Part shown: positions 7,657 through 14,136 of the stretch, piece by piece
Numbering within the stretch: position 1 is the first letter of the stretch
Layout: every line of letters begins with the position of its first letter
NCBI GenBank assembly: GCA_947424995.1
Contig: CANDYO010000043.1
Location: 1-14,136 of the forward strand
Direction of reading: 5' to 3'
Origin: Rickettsiales bacterium
GTDB taxonomy: Bacteria; Pseudomonadota; Alphaproteobacteria; Rickettsiales; CANDYO01
DNA length: 14,136 nucleotides
Program-made: the position numbers and the translations under genes
The notes under the pieces: model-generated
The model's input: only the letters and a program-made list of their open reading frames with translations
What the model was told of the DNA's origin: nothing
Database searches by the model: none

Positions 7657-8237
7657 TAATTTCCTCCATGCATTTTTTCAATATAACGAGCAAAAATATC
7701 TACCTCTAGATTTACCTTGCTATCAATTTGATAATTTTGAGCAATAGTCGCCGCTAAAGTATGAGGTATTAGCATCACTTCAAAATAATCTTTTTGTTCA
7801 TCGCAAATAGTTAAACTCATGCCATCAACTGCAATACAACCTTTTTTGACGATGTAATTTTTTAAGTACTCAGGTTTAGTAAACTTAAAATAAATAGACT
7901 CTCCTTGAGATTGTTTATCAATAATAATACTTGTATCAGCAACATGACCTTGAACTAAATGCCCACCCAGTGGTTTACTTAAAGTAAGTGAATTTTCCAG
8001 ATTAACAGGATCTCCCTGCTTTAATAGCGATAGATTGGTAAGCTTTAGTGTTTCATATGCAGCAGATACTGTGAAATGCTGCAGGACTTGCTCTCTAACT
8101 GTTAGACATACTCCGTTTACAGCTACGCTATCGCCTATATTAAAGCTCATAGATGATTTTACTGTAAAATCCTTATCCAAACCTTTATCATTTATCTTTT
8201 CGATAAATCCAACTTCTTCAACTATTCCTGTAAACAT
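7656..8237 (-). CDS. ribE: Riboflavin synthase, alpha chain
   Basis: It dismutates two lumazine molecules to riboflavin and the recyclable ribitylaminouracil. The 193 residues contain the diagnostic duplicated lumazine-binding fold. Repeat one begins MFTGIVEEVG and carries NGVCLTV (41-47); repeat two begins GGHLVQGHVA (91-100) and carries DGMSLTI (138-144). The canonical MFTGIVE start fixes the N-terminus at 8237. The ATG overlaps the ribD stop by 1 nt, and a GGGAG Shine-Dalgarno lies at 8244-8248 inside ribD. Confidence 0.97.
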   Translation of the reverse strand: MFTGIVEEVGFIEKINDKGLDKDFTVKSSMSFNIGDSVAVNGVCLTVREQVLQHFTVSAAYETLKLTNLSLLKQGDPVNLENSLTLSKPLGGHLVQGHVADTSIIIDKQSQGESIYFKFTKPEYLKNYIVKKGCIAVDGMSLTICDEQKDYFEVMLIPHTLAATIAQNYQIDSKVNLEVDIFARYIEKMHGGN

Positions 8238-9361
8238 TAAAATCTCCCTTGAATTAGAATATCTTCACCCACCATCTCAGTATTGGTGAATTTGGCTTGC
8301 TTAGCATTTTTAATAATATCAATCCCTATATCTTCGCTAAAAGGTATAATTGAGCTATCTCCTCCAATAAATTTGGCAGCTATATAGCAATAAAACTCAT
8401 TAATTAAATTGGCTTGCAAAAACTTTGCCAAGGTATATCCACCTCCCTCAACAAGCAGTCTACTCACCGACAAATCAGCTATCTGCCTAAGTAAATCTTT
8501 TAGATCTATAGATCCATCTGCTTGATTTTTTACTTTTAAGAATTTTATTCCCATCTTTTTTAAGATTGAAGCTTTCTCTACATTAAAATTATCACTAGTT
8601 ACCAAATATGTTTTTTCTGGGTTAATGATGAATAAATTACTATCAAGAGATAAAGAGTCTAAATCTTTTCCTAAAACAAATTTAAGCGGTTGTCTAACCA
8701 TCGATATATCAGTAACTCTAACATCAAGGCTTGGATTATCTTTTATAGCTGTGGTAGCCCCTATTAAAATAGCATCCACAGAATTTCTTAGATAATGCAC
8801 ATGCTCACGTGATTTTTCTCCGGTTATCCACTTTGAATCTATTTTAGTTCCCATTCTTCCGTCCATTGTCATTGCCCATTTAGCAATTACAAAAGGAAGT
8901 TTATTTTGCATGTAATGAAAAAAACTTTTATTTAATTGTTCAGCTTCTTCTTTTAATTCACCAATAACAACTTTGATTCCAGCTTGTTCAAGTTTAGCAA
9001 TAGATTTACCCTGAACTAGTGGATTAGGGTCGATTGAAGCAAAATGTACTTCAGCTATTTTTGCTGCAATAACTTTATCTACACATGGAGGCGTTAACCC
9101 ATAATGACAGCATGGCTCAAGATTAAGGTACAAAATTGCACCTTCAGCATTAATGCCAGCCATATCAATAGCTTTGCTTTCTGCATGCGCATCTCCTCTA
9201 TAAAGATGACAGCCATAGCCAATTAGTCTATCGTTTTGTAAAATAACAGCACCAACCATTGGGTTAGGAGATACGCTATACTGACCTCTATTGGCTAGTT
9301 GTATAGCCATCTGCATTGGTTGTTTTATGATTTGATTTAGAACCAGTTCCTCTAAAATCAT
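8237..9361 (-). CDS. ribD: Bifunctional pyrimidine deaminase/reductase RibD
   Basis: It deaminates the RibA product and then reduces the ribose side chain with NADPH. It is 374 residues long with both domains intact. The deaminase has SPNPMVGAV (31-39), the zinc/catalytic HAE at 59-61, and PCCHYGLTPPC at 83-93 with zinc ligands Cys84 and Cys93. The reductase (from about 156) has KWAMTMDGRM (161-170), WITGEKSREHVHYLRNSVDAILIG (about 178-201), DNPSLDVR (208-215) and LLVEGGG (302-308). The first 15-17 residues precede the usual family start, so Met16 or Met18 are possible alternative starts; none has a clear Shine-Dalgarno. It is the first gene of the operon, 154 bp downstream of the FMN riboswitch. 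Confidence 0.96.
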   Translation of the reverse strand: MILEELVLNQIIKQPMQMAIQLANRGQYSVSPNPMVGAVILQNDRLIGYGCHLYRGDAHAESKAIDMAGINAEGAILYLNLEPCCHYGLTPPCVDKVIAAKIAEVHFASIDPNPLVQGKSIAKLEQAGIKVVIGELKEEAEQLNKSFFHYMQNKLPFVIAKWAMTMDGRMGTKIDSKWITGEKSREHVHYLRNSVDAILIGATTAIKDNPSLDVRVTDISMVRQPLKFVLGKDLDSLSLDSNLFIINPEKTYLVTSDNFNVEKASILKKMGIKFLKVKNQADGSIDLKDLLRQIADLSVSRLLVEGGGYTLAKFLQANLINEFYCYIAAKFIGGDSSIIPFSEDIGIDIIKNAKQAKFTNTEMVGEDILIQGRF

Positions 9362-9514
9362 GCGCTTAACTCATATTAAAGTTTAAGCTTCAGAGGGGGA
9401 GAATAAGAATAGGAGAACGATTAGCATCCAACCACTTACCATTCATATCTTTTTACATTTAGATAACAAGATGCAAGGCAAGCTCGTATAAATACAAGTA
9501 CCGTTTTAAATATT
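9362..9514 (-). promoter_or_regulatory. rib leader between riboswitch and ribD (candidate expression platform)
   Basis: This 153 nt of leader RNA lies between the FMN aptamer and ribD. Its 3' half holds a pyrimidine-rich, G-poor tract (about 9394-9421) containing TTCTCCC, complementary to GGGAGAA in the 3' edge of the aptamer. A nearby CTGAAG is complementary to CTTCAG at the aptamer's 5' edge. Such pairings could compete with the closing helix of the aptamer. No convincing intrinsic terminator (GC stem plus T-run) is seen, and no Shine-Dalgarno just before ribD. The tract could also serve Rho loading. Two overlapping mini-ORFs (18 codons, 9446-9390; 19 codons, 9442-9383) are present but unproven. 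Confidence 0.4.
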
Positions 9515-9659
9515 TCCTTCTCCCATCCGGACTATAACCGTCGGCTCTGGATTCTAACCAAATCTGCTGACCTTGCTTTAAAGTTTAAAACAAGCGCTCG
9601 CGGGCTCAAGTAATAAATTACTTACACCGCCGGTAGGGAATTTCACCCACCCCTGAAGT
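9515..9659 (-). promoter_or_regulatory. FMN riboswitch (RFN element)
   Basis: The minus strand carries the conserved RFN core almost base for base, in order: CTTCAGGGGTGGGTGAAATT, CCCTACCGGCGGT, GAGCCCGCGAGCGC, GGTCAGCAGATTTGGTTAGA, ATCCAGAGCCGACGGTTATA, and GTCCGGATGGGAGAAGG. The variable arms fold as expected: GTAAGTAA/TTACTT in one, and CTTG..CAAG in the other. The closing helix pairs CTTC with GAAG. FMN riboswitches bind FMN and lower expression of riboflavin synthesis or transport genes, which fits its place before ribD. The mechanism here (termination or blocked translation) is not obvious from the sequence. Confidence 0.96.
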
Positions 9660-9668
9660 ACTAATGAT

Positions 9669-9697
9669 TAGATACTAAATATAATTTATAAAGTCAA
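9669..9697 (-). promoter_or_regulatory. Candidate promoter of the rib operon
   Basis: On the minus strand, TTGACT (9692-9697) is followed after exactly 17 bp by TATCTA (9669-9674). This would place transcription initiation at about 9661-9663, only a few bases before the first nucleotide of the FMN aptamer, which is where it should be. The -35 box is close to consensus and the -10 box only partly so. No other well-spaced pair stands out in the 157 bp between the riboswitch and tsaE. Confidence 0.55.
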
Positions 9698-9816
9698 CCG
9701 TAATTTAAATATAATTATTAACTGGCTAAAAATTCAAAAATATCAATTATTTCTAGACAATGCTATTAATTCAGCAATGATATTTATAGTAGTATATTTT
9801 TAAAACATAAACATAA

Positions 9817-10290
9817 ATGCAAAAAAAAGAAATTCACTTAAAAGATTTAGAGCAAACAAAAATATTTGCATCTAAGCTTGCGCAAATAGCAAAAGTAGGC
9901 GATATTATTACTTTTAGTGGAGAATTAGGGGCTGGGAAAACTAGTTTTATTCAATATTTTATTCAAAGTTTATCTGATGAAATTATTGAGATTACCAGTC
10001 CAACCTTTAATTTACTTCATATTCATAAACTAGATCAACTAGAAATATGGCATTTTGATTTATATCGGTTAAAAAACAAAGAAGAAGCTTATGAGCTGGG
10101 AATAGAAGATGCATTTAACCAGGCTATTTCTTTAATAGAGTGGCCTGAAATTATTTATAATATTTTACCACGTAACCGTTTAGAAATTCGCTTGTCCTTT
10201 ACTAATAAACTAGATGCTAGAATATTAACTTTGACTGGATTGGGCAAGTGGGCTGAAATTATAGAAAATAAATTGTTACAGGAGAATTAG
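9817..10290 (+). CDS. tsaE: tRNA threonylcarbamoyladenosine biosynthesis ATPase TsaE
   Basis: This is the ATPase partner of TsaB and TsaD in making t6A at position 37 of ANN-decoding tRNAs. Its 157 residues are the normal length. It has a P-loop GELGAGKT at 35-42, the family motif SPTFNLLHIH at 61-70, HFDLYRL at 79-85, and EWPE at 108-111. The ATG at 9817 has no visible Shine-Dalgarno. It is divergent from the rib operon; the 157 bp before it are very A/T-rich. TATAGT at 9785-9790 could be its -10 box, but no good -35 was found. The next gene begins directly after its stop. Confidence 0.95.
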   Translation: MQKKEIHLKDLEQTKIFASKLAQIAKVGDIITFSGELGAGKTSFIQYFIQSLSDEIIEITSPTFNLLHIHKLDQLEIWHFDLYRLKNKEEAYELGIEDAFNQAISLIEWPEIIYNILPRNRLEIRLSFTNKLDARILTLTGLGKWAEIIENKLLQEN

Positions 10291-11322
10291 ATGACCATAC
10301 AAGATCGAGAATCAGCAAAAATTATTTTTTTAGATAATGCTAATTTAGGCAAGATACAAAGGGTTAAATTAAAAAATGATGCTTCCTATCGTCAATATGA
10401 ACGAATTATGACGAATGATGGTAAAAGCATTATTTTTATGGACGCTCCGCCAGAAAAAGAAAAAATAGCTCCCTTTATTCAAGTTGCTAATTTTTTACAT
10501 AAAAATGACTTTTCTGCTCCAAAAATTATTCTTTCCGATCTTCAGAATGGTTTTATGTTGTTAGAGGACTTTGGTGACGATAGTTATAGTAAAATTTTAA
10601 ATGGCAAATCAGAGGCTTTATCTCATTTAAGTGAAAATGCTCTCTATGAAAAAGCCATCGATAACTTGATCAATCTTCATAAAATTCCAACTGATTCTAG
10701 TATATTTAATAATTATGATGAAGTTTCATTAGTTAAAGAGTCTAATTTATTTATAGAATGGTACGTCTCAATATTAAATGGAGAGATTATTAGTAAAGAA
10801 ACCCAAGAAGAATTTAACCATATCTTAAAGCATTTATTATCTAGCGTAAAAGTCTTTAGTAAAGTATTGGTTCTAAGAGATTACCATGCTGATAATTTAA
10901 TGTGGTTAGATGATCGCCACAATCATCGTAAAACAGGCCTACTAGATTTTCAAGATGCCGTACTTGGGTCACCAGCATATGACTTAGTCTCACTTTTAGA
11001 AGATGCTAGGCGAGATGTAAGCCCTGCTTTAGCTGAAGCTATGATCAATCGTTATTTACAAGCCTTTCCAAATTATTCTCGCAAAGAATTTAATGCCGCT
11101 TATTCTATTCTTGGCATCCAAAGAAACTTAAAAATTGTTGGTATTTTCACTCGCCAGGCCTCGAAAAATAAAAACCCAGCTTATCTTTCTATGTTACCAA
11201 GAGTATGGCGTCATATCAATAATGATTTAAAACATCCATTATTATTACCTTTAAAAAGCTGGCTTACTAAAGTTGTACCAACTCAAATGAAGAGCTATAA
11301 ATCTATCCTTGAAAACAACTAA
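10291..11322 (+). CDS. AmgK-like phosphotransferase (kinase fold)
   Basis: 343 residues with the aminoglycoside-phosphotransferase/choline-kinase fold. The catalytic loop is LRDYHADNLMWL (195-206), with Asp201 as the probable base and Asn202 binding metal. The metal-binding aspartate is in LLDFQDAVLGSPAYDL (217-232). The N-lobe has MDAPPEKE (50-57) and LLEDFGD (90-96). A gene directly after tsaE with an RDYH.DNLM loop is the alphaproteobacterial arrangement for AmgK, which phosphorylates the anomeric hydroxyl of N-acetylmuramate/N-acetylglucosamine for cell-wall recycling. That role is inferred from family and position. The usual partner, the nucleotidyltransferase MurU, does not follow. AGGAG about 7 nt before the ATG gives a good Shine-Dalgarno inside tsaE, and the two genes abut, so they are probably co-transcribed. 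Resistance to aminoglycosides should not be assumed. Confidence 0.85.
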   Translation: MTIQDRESAKIIFLDNANLGKIQRVKLKNDASYRQYERIMTNDGKSIIFMDAPPEKEKIAPFIQVANFLHKNDFSAPKIILSDLQNGFMLLEDFGDDSYSKILNGKSEALSHLSENALYEKAIDNLINLHKIPTDSSIFNNYDEVSLVKESNLFIEWYVSILNGEIISKETQEEFNHILKHLLSSVKVFSKVLVLRDYHADNLMWLDDRHNHRKTGLLDFQDAVLGSPAYDLVSLLEDARRDVSPALAEAMINRYLQAFPNYSRKEFNAAYSILGIQRNLKIVGIFTRQASKNKNPAYLSMLPRVWRHINNDLKHPLLLPLKSWLTKVVPTQMKSYKSILENN

Positions 11323-11325
11323 ATA

Positions 11326-12432
11326 ATGCAACTAAAACATGTAGTATTATTTATATTAGCTTTTTTTAGCTCTGGACCGTATGTTTTTGCCACAGATGAT
11401 CCTTTTAAGCAAAAAGCTGAAGTTAAAATAGATGGTGACAATTATGGTGTAGATACTTTAGGTAAAACTGAAACTTCTGTAAACATGAAAATATTCTCAC
11501 CTTTCGCTCGAAATGATACACTTGATGTTTACGGAGCTACTACTACCAAAGCAAACAACTATGATACTAATATAGGTTATATCATACCTATTAACTCTTC
11601 AGATACTACTGCAAATTTTTTGATATCTCATGCAGAAAATCATACAACCTACAATCGTTCAGTACCAACTAAAAATGGTCTTGGCACCACTTTTAGATCT
11701 GATTTAAATCATCCTTTATATGTTGATACAAATCAAGAGCTCTATGGATTAGTGGGTGTAATTTACAAGGGATCCAAGAACTATTCTCTTAATGATAGCG
11801 GAGTAGTACAGGAAAAAGTTTATAAATATTGGCATGGTAATTTTGGTCTTAAATATTTACTAGATGATCAATTTGAAGGTAAAAACCTAGTTAATTTTAC
11901 CTTTAATCAAGGCATAGATGGTACATTTAAAAATTATTTAAACATGAATGACGTTGCTAAAAAGCACTATAACTTATCCACTTTAACCATCTATAGAGAC
12001 CAAGCTTTACCTTATAATTTTAGTATATTTACTCATCTACAAGGATTTTATTCTGCCCATACCTTACCACATAACCCACATATTGGCGGAAGAACTTTTG
12101 GTCGTGGCTACGATTTCGGGACTCTTAACGGCACTCAATCACTCGCAGCATCCTTAGAATTAAGGCATAACAAGCTTATCAATAATCAGATAATTACATC
12201 TATTCAGCCATATCTATTTTATGATGATGCCTACATTGGAGTGCAAGGTAAACACGCTAGCATTTCTCATCTTTCATCATATGGAAGTGGGGTACGAATA
12301 AAATTACAATATGATCTTGAGCTAGGTGCAGAAATTGCTCAACCTACAAAAAAAAATTATCAAGTTGATAATAATAATTATACTGCCGATACCAAATATG
12401 GTGTTTTTATGTGCAAAACATTCAAATACTAA
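11326..12432 (+). CDS. Secreted beta-barrel protein resembling the TpsB (ShlB/FhaC) C-terminal domain
   Basis: 368 residues beginning with a clear Sec signal peptide (basic MQLKH, hydrophobic VVLFILAFF, likely cleavage after VFA at 22), followed by polar/aromatic alternation typical of outer-membrane strands. The segment HIGGRTFGRGYDFGTLNG (252-269) matches the conserved VRGY-type motif of TpsB/Omp85 barrels. It is followed by SLAASLELR (272-280), IQPYLFYDDAYIG (293-305), and SSYGSGVRIKL (317-327) with LELGAEIAQP, all in the order seen at the C-terminus of ShlB/FhaC proteins. It ends in an aromatic residue. TpsB proteins are normally about 550 residues with two POTRA domains before the barrel. 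Here there is room only for the barrel, so POTRA domains are missing. It lies 3 nt after the kinase gene. Transport function is unproven. Confidence 0.7.
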   Translation: MQLKHVVLFILAFFSSGPYVFATDDPFKQKAEVKIDGDNYGVDTLGKTETSVNMKIFSPFARNDTLDVYGATTTKANNYDTNIGYIIPINSSDTTANFLISHAENHTTYNRSVPTKNGLGTTFRSDLNHPLYVDTNQELYGLVGVIYKGSKNYSLNDSGVVQEKVYKYWHGNFGLKYLLDDQFEGKNLVNFTFNQGIDGTFKNYLNMNDVAKKHYNLSTLTIYRDQALPYNFSIFTHLQGFYSAHTLPHNPHIGGRTFGRGYDFGTLNGTQSLAASLELRHNKLINNQIITSIQPYLFYDDAYIGVQGKHASISHLSSYGSGVRIKLQYDLELGAEIAQPTKKNYQVDNNNYTADTKYGVFMCKTFKY

Positions 12433-12510
12433 ACTTAAAAAGCTAGCTAATTAATTAGTTATTAATTATTACGGATTATTATCTATCGTAATTTAAATTA
12501 AGGTATTAGC

Positions 12511-13653
12511 ATGTCAAAACAACATGACGAAGAAAACGAACTATTGATCGATAATTCTCCTCTTCCATTAACTAGAGCAGAAAAATTCATTGATGGAATG
12601 AATAGTTTAGAATTAGCAGTGCATAATTTTGCTCCGGTAAGATTAACTTATAATACCATAGATTGGCTCCGTTTAAATTTACAAACTAATCCTCTCTTAA
12701 AACCTAGATTATTAACTGATCAGCAAAGAGAAGCTACTCCATTATCTATAAAAAAACCCTCTACACTAGCTGCTCGAATGGGCGCATATACCAAAGCAAT
12801 GTTGACAACCCTTAATGGACCAAAATTTATAGCCGACACTCTAATTTATAGAACTCGTCAAGTTATTGGGGTTGCAATTACATTGGCAGTACAAGTAGTT
12901 AATATTCCCGTAAAAACAGTAGCTACTGCTTGGCATCTAATAAAGCTCGCTGCTATCAAATCTGGAATGAATAAAGAAAATAAATCAAAAATATGTGATC
13001 AAGATCATTTTAATGAAACTGTAACTGATTTAAAAGAAACCAGTAGAGATCTAGGGATAAGTATTCTTGTGGGAGGAGTAACCGTTATAGGCTTTTTAAG
13101 CGGTGGAATAGTACCAGCTATTACCGTAGGTATGGCATCAACACTTGCAGCCATGCATCTCACTGCAACTATGGCAGCCGATATAGGCTTTGCAAAAAAA
13201 GCCTTATTCACAGTCGGCGAAGAGGGCAAAAAAGATCCAGATGTCTTAAAACAAAGAAACCCCGAATTATATAAAAAATTAACTGAAGCAAGAACGGTAA
13301 TAGATGATCCATTAAAACCAATCAAGGAAAGAAAAGCCGCGGCTATAGTAGAAAAAGAGCTTTTGCAGGAATTTAGAGATAAGCAAAATAGAATGATCAC
13401 TATGCCTTATAGAGCTGCAAAAAAAGTTATAACTGGCGAAGAACCAGAATTTGAGGCTGCAAAAAATTCCTTAGAGAAATTAACCGAAAACAAAATGTCT
13501 GATCTAGATCATGCTCATAAAGAATCATTAGGTGTAATCCATAAGCTACACGACAATCTACCTAAAGACGAACGTTCTAAAGCTCATGCTAGAATGGAAG
13601 AATTAAGAATGGTTCGCCAATATGAGAAAAAATCATTTAGTAGAGAATTTTGA
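12511..13653 (+). CDS. Hypothetical protein with a central hydrophobic region
   Basis: Not recognised. It has 380 residues, no signal peptide, and an ATG with a weak AAGG upstream. The N-terminal 110 residues are soluble and mildly basic. A moderately hydrophobic stretch (117-132) is followed by a long hydrophobic, glycine/alanine-rich region (182-226: ISILVGGVTVIGFLSGG then VPAITVGMASTLAAM), which could form a membrane hairpin. The C-terminal 150 residues are highly charged and helical (rich in K/E, for example about 250-290 and 312-370). Coding character is clear over the full length on this strand. The 78 bp before it hold only A/T-rich sequence, including a 12 bp palindrome at 12447-12458. 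A membrane-inserted or secreted host-interaction protein is possible, but no domain supports a specific function. Confidence 0.75.
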   Translation: MSKQHDEENELLIDNSPLPLTRAEKFIDGMNSLELAVHNFAPVRLTYNTIDWLRLNLQTNPLLKPRLLTDQQREATPLSIKKPSTLAARMGAYTKAMLTTLNGPKFIADTLIYRTRQVIGVAITLAVQVVNIPVKTVATAWHLIKLAAIKSGMNKENKSKICDQDHFNETVTDLKETSRDLGISILVGGVTVIGFLSGGIVPAITVGMASTLAAMHLTATMAADIGFAKKALFTVGEEGKKDPDVLKQRNPELYKKLTEARTVIDDPLKPIKERKAAAIVEKELLQEFRDKQNRMITMPYRAAKKVITGEEPEFEAAKNSLEKLTENKMSDLDHAHKESLGVIHKLHDNLPKDERSKAHARMEELRMVRQYEKKSFSREF

Positions 13654-13673
13654 TTTGAAAAATGATGCGATTA

Positions 13674-13708
13674 CGGCGTCATTGCTGTAAAAGCTCATCT
13701 CACGCAAC
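13674..13708 (+). repeat. Third copy of the outer repeat end
   Basis: GCGTCATTGCTGTAAAAGCTC followed by ATCTCACGCAAC matches both ends of the repeat at 1913-2144: the left end as GCGTCATcCCTGTA..G.TCATCT and the complement of the right end as GCGTCA.CTGTAAAAG.TCA. No matching inverted partner is seen nearby, so this is a half or degraded copy. It sits in the 59 bp between two convergent genes, the same type of location as the first copy. Confidence 0.55.
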
Positions 13709-13712
13709 AGTC

Positions 13713-14136
13713 TTATCTTACCAACCCTAAAGCTTGATTTTTTTGCACATAAGCATTTAAATAGCTATAATCTTTATTATTGCTAAGATCTACCATTTTT
13801 TGCCCTTTCTGTAATTGTTTCATCACCCTATCTAGCTGGCATTGCACTTGGTTTAATTTCTGGATAGGAGAAACCGTCCTTTTATTACTACGGATAATTT
13901 TATTATATTCTTGGCAATCACCTATAAAGCCCTCCACCATCAATTCAGATTGAGCATAAATCTCTCTTATACCCTCTAAGTCAGCAGCGAATTTACTAAT
14001 ATCACTCCCTTCCAATTGCACATTCTTTTTAGCGACAAGACTAACTATATTTGTTTTTAAACCCCTTAAAAAACTATTGGCTTCTTGAATCATCAAAGTA
14101 AAGTCTTTCTGGATAAACTCTTCATACTTCTTCAAC
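13713..14136 (-). CDS. Hypothetical helical protein (partial at right edge)
   Basis: Not recognised. 140-141 codons are visible; the stop is at 13713 and the frame remains open to the right edge. The first available start is a TTG at 14135, which could equally be an internal leucine codon, so the N-terminus probably lies outside the window. The product is soluble, rich in K, Q, E and L, and predicted by eye to be mostly alpha-helical, with coiled-coil-like spacing in IQKLNQVQCQLDRVMKQLQK. No signal peptide, membrane segment or catalytic motif is visible. It converges with the 380-residue hypothetical protein. Confidence 0.6.
   Translation of the reverse strand, partial: LKKYEEFIQKDFTLMIQEANSFLRGLKTNIVSLVAKKNVQLEGSDISKFAADLEGIREIYAQSELMVEGFIGDCQEYNKIIRSNKRTVSPIQKLNQVQCQLDRVMKQLQKGQKMVDLSNNKDYSYLNAYVQKNQALGLVR

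Noticed and set aside
8035..8289. Plus-strand open frame across the ribD-ribE junction
   Set aside because: It is antisense to the conserved N-terminal half of riboflavin synthase and the ribD end.
9383..9446. The two leader mini-ORFs as separate genes
   Set aside because: They are short and overlapping, have no clear Shine-Dalgarno, and no run of codons matching an amino-acid or flavin attenuation logic. They are kept only as part of the leader finding.
10291..11322. Aminoglycoside resistance gene
   Set aside because: The fold is shared by many small-molecule kinases; the RDYH.DNLM loop and the position after tsaE favour the AmgK-like housekeeping group.
12433..12510. Terminator after the TpsB-like gene
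   Set aside because: The 12 bp palindrome at 12447-12458 has no loop, no GC stem and no T-run, so a terminator call is not supported.
13005..13400. Minus-strand open frame of 131 codons
   Set aside because: It mirrors the 380-residue gene on the other strand, which has the better start and composition; its translation has the serine/leucine bias of an antisense frame.

Overview
The window is AT-rich, uses short gene spacings and carries dispersed palindromic repeats beginning GCGTCATCCCTG. The DnaE, HolB, ZapE and TsaE/AmgK-like proteins look alphaproteobacterial. Together these features suggest a member of the Rickettsiales or a similar host-associated alphaproteobacterium. This placement is an inference from gene content and sequence style; no search was possible.

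Left part (1-5586): a partial AFG1/ZapE-type ATPase gene (minus strand, running off the left edge) and holB (DNA polymerase III delta', plus strand) start back to back, 25 bp apart. holB and dnaE (polymerase III alpha, minus strand) converge on a 313 bp spacer. That spacer is filled by what looks like one palindromic repeat nested inside another. The dnaE start codon sits 2 nt from a perfect 18 bp inverted repeat.

Centre (5587-9700, all minus strand): a tightly packed six-gene riboflavin operon, ribD-ribE-ribB-ribA-ribH-riboflavin kinase. Adjacent genes overlap by 1-4 nt or lie 2 nt apart. It is preceded by a clear FMN riboswitch (about 9515-9659) and a plausible sigma70-like promoter just upstream. 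The enzymes take GTP and ribulose 5-phosphate to riboflavin and then FMN, apart from the intermediate dephosphorylation step, which is usually supplied by a general phosphatase. FMN, the product of the last enzyme, is the ligand of the riboswitch, so the operon is wired for feedback control. The kinase lacks the FAD synthetase half of normal bacterial RibF.

Right part (9817-12432, plus strand): tsaE (tRNA t6A modification), an AmgK-like sugar/aminoglycoside-kinase-fold gene, and a secreted beta-barrel protein resembling the C-terminal half of TpsB (ShlB/FhaC) transporters. These genes are almost contiguous.

Far right (12433-14136): a 380-residue protein of unknown function with a long central hydrophobic region, then a third copy of the repeat end, then a convergent gene for a helical protein of unknown function cut by the right edge. 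No tRNA, rRNA, CRISPR array, transposase or phage gene was seen. The most interesting elements are the riboswitch-controlled operon with its kinase-only last gene, the nested repeat, the hairpin over the dnaE start, and the POTRA-less TpsB-like barrel. None amounts to a demonstrated new system.
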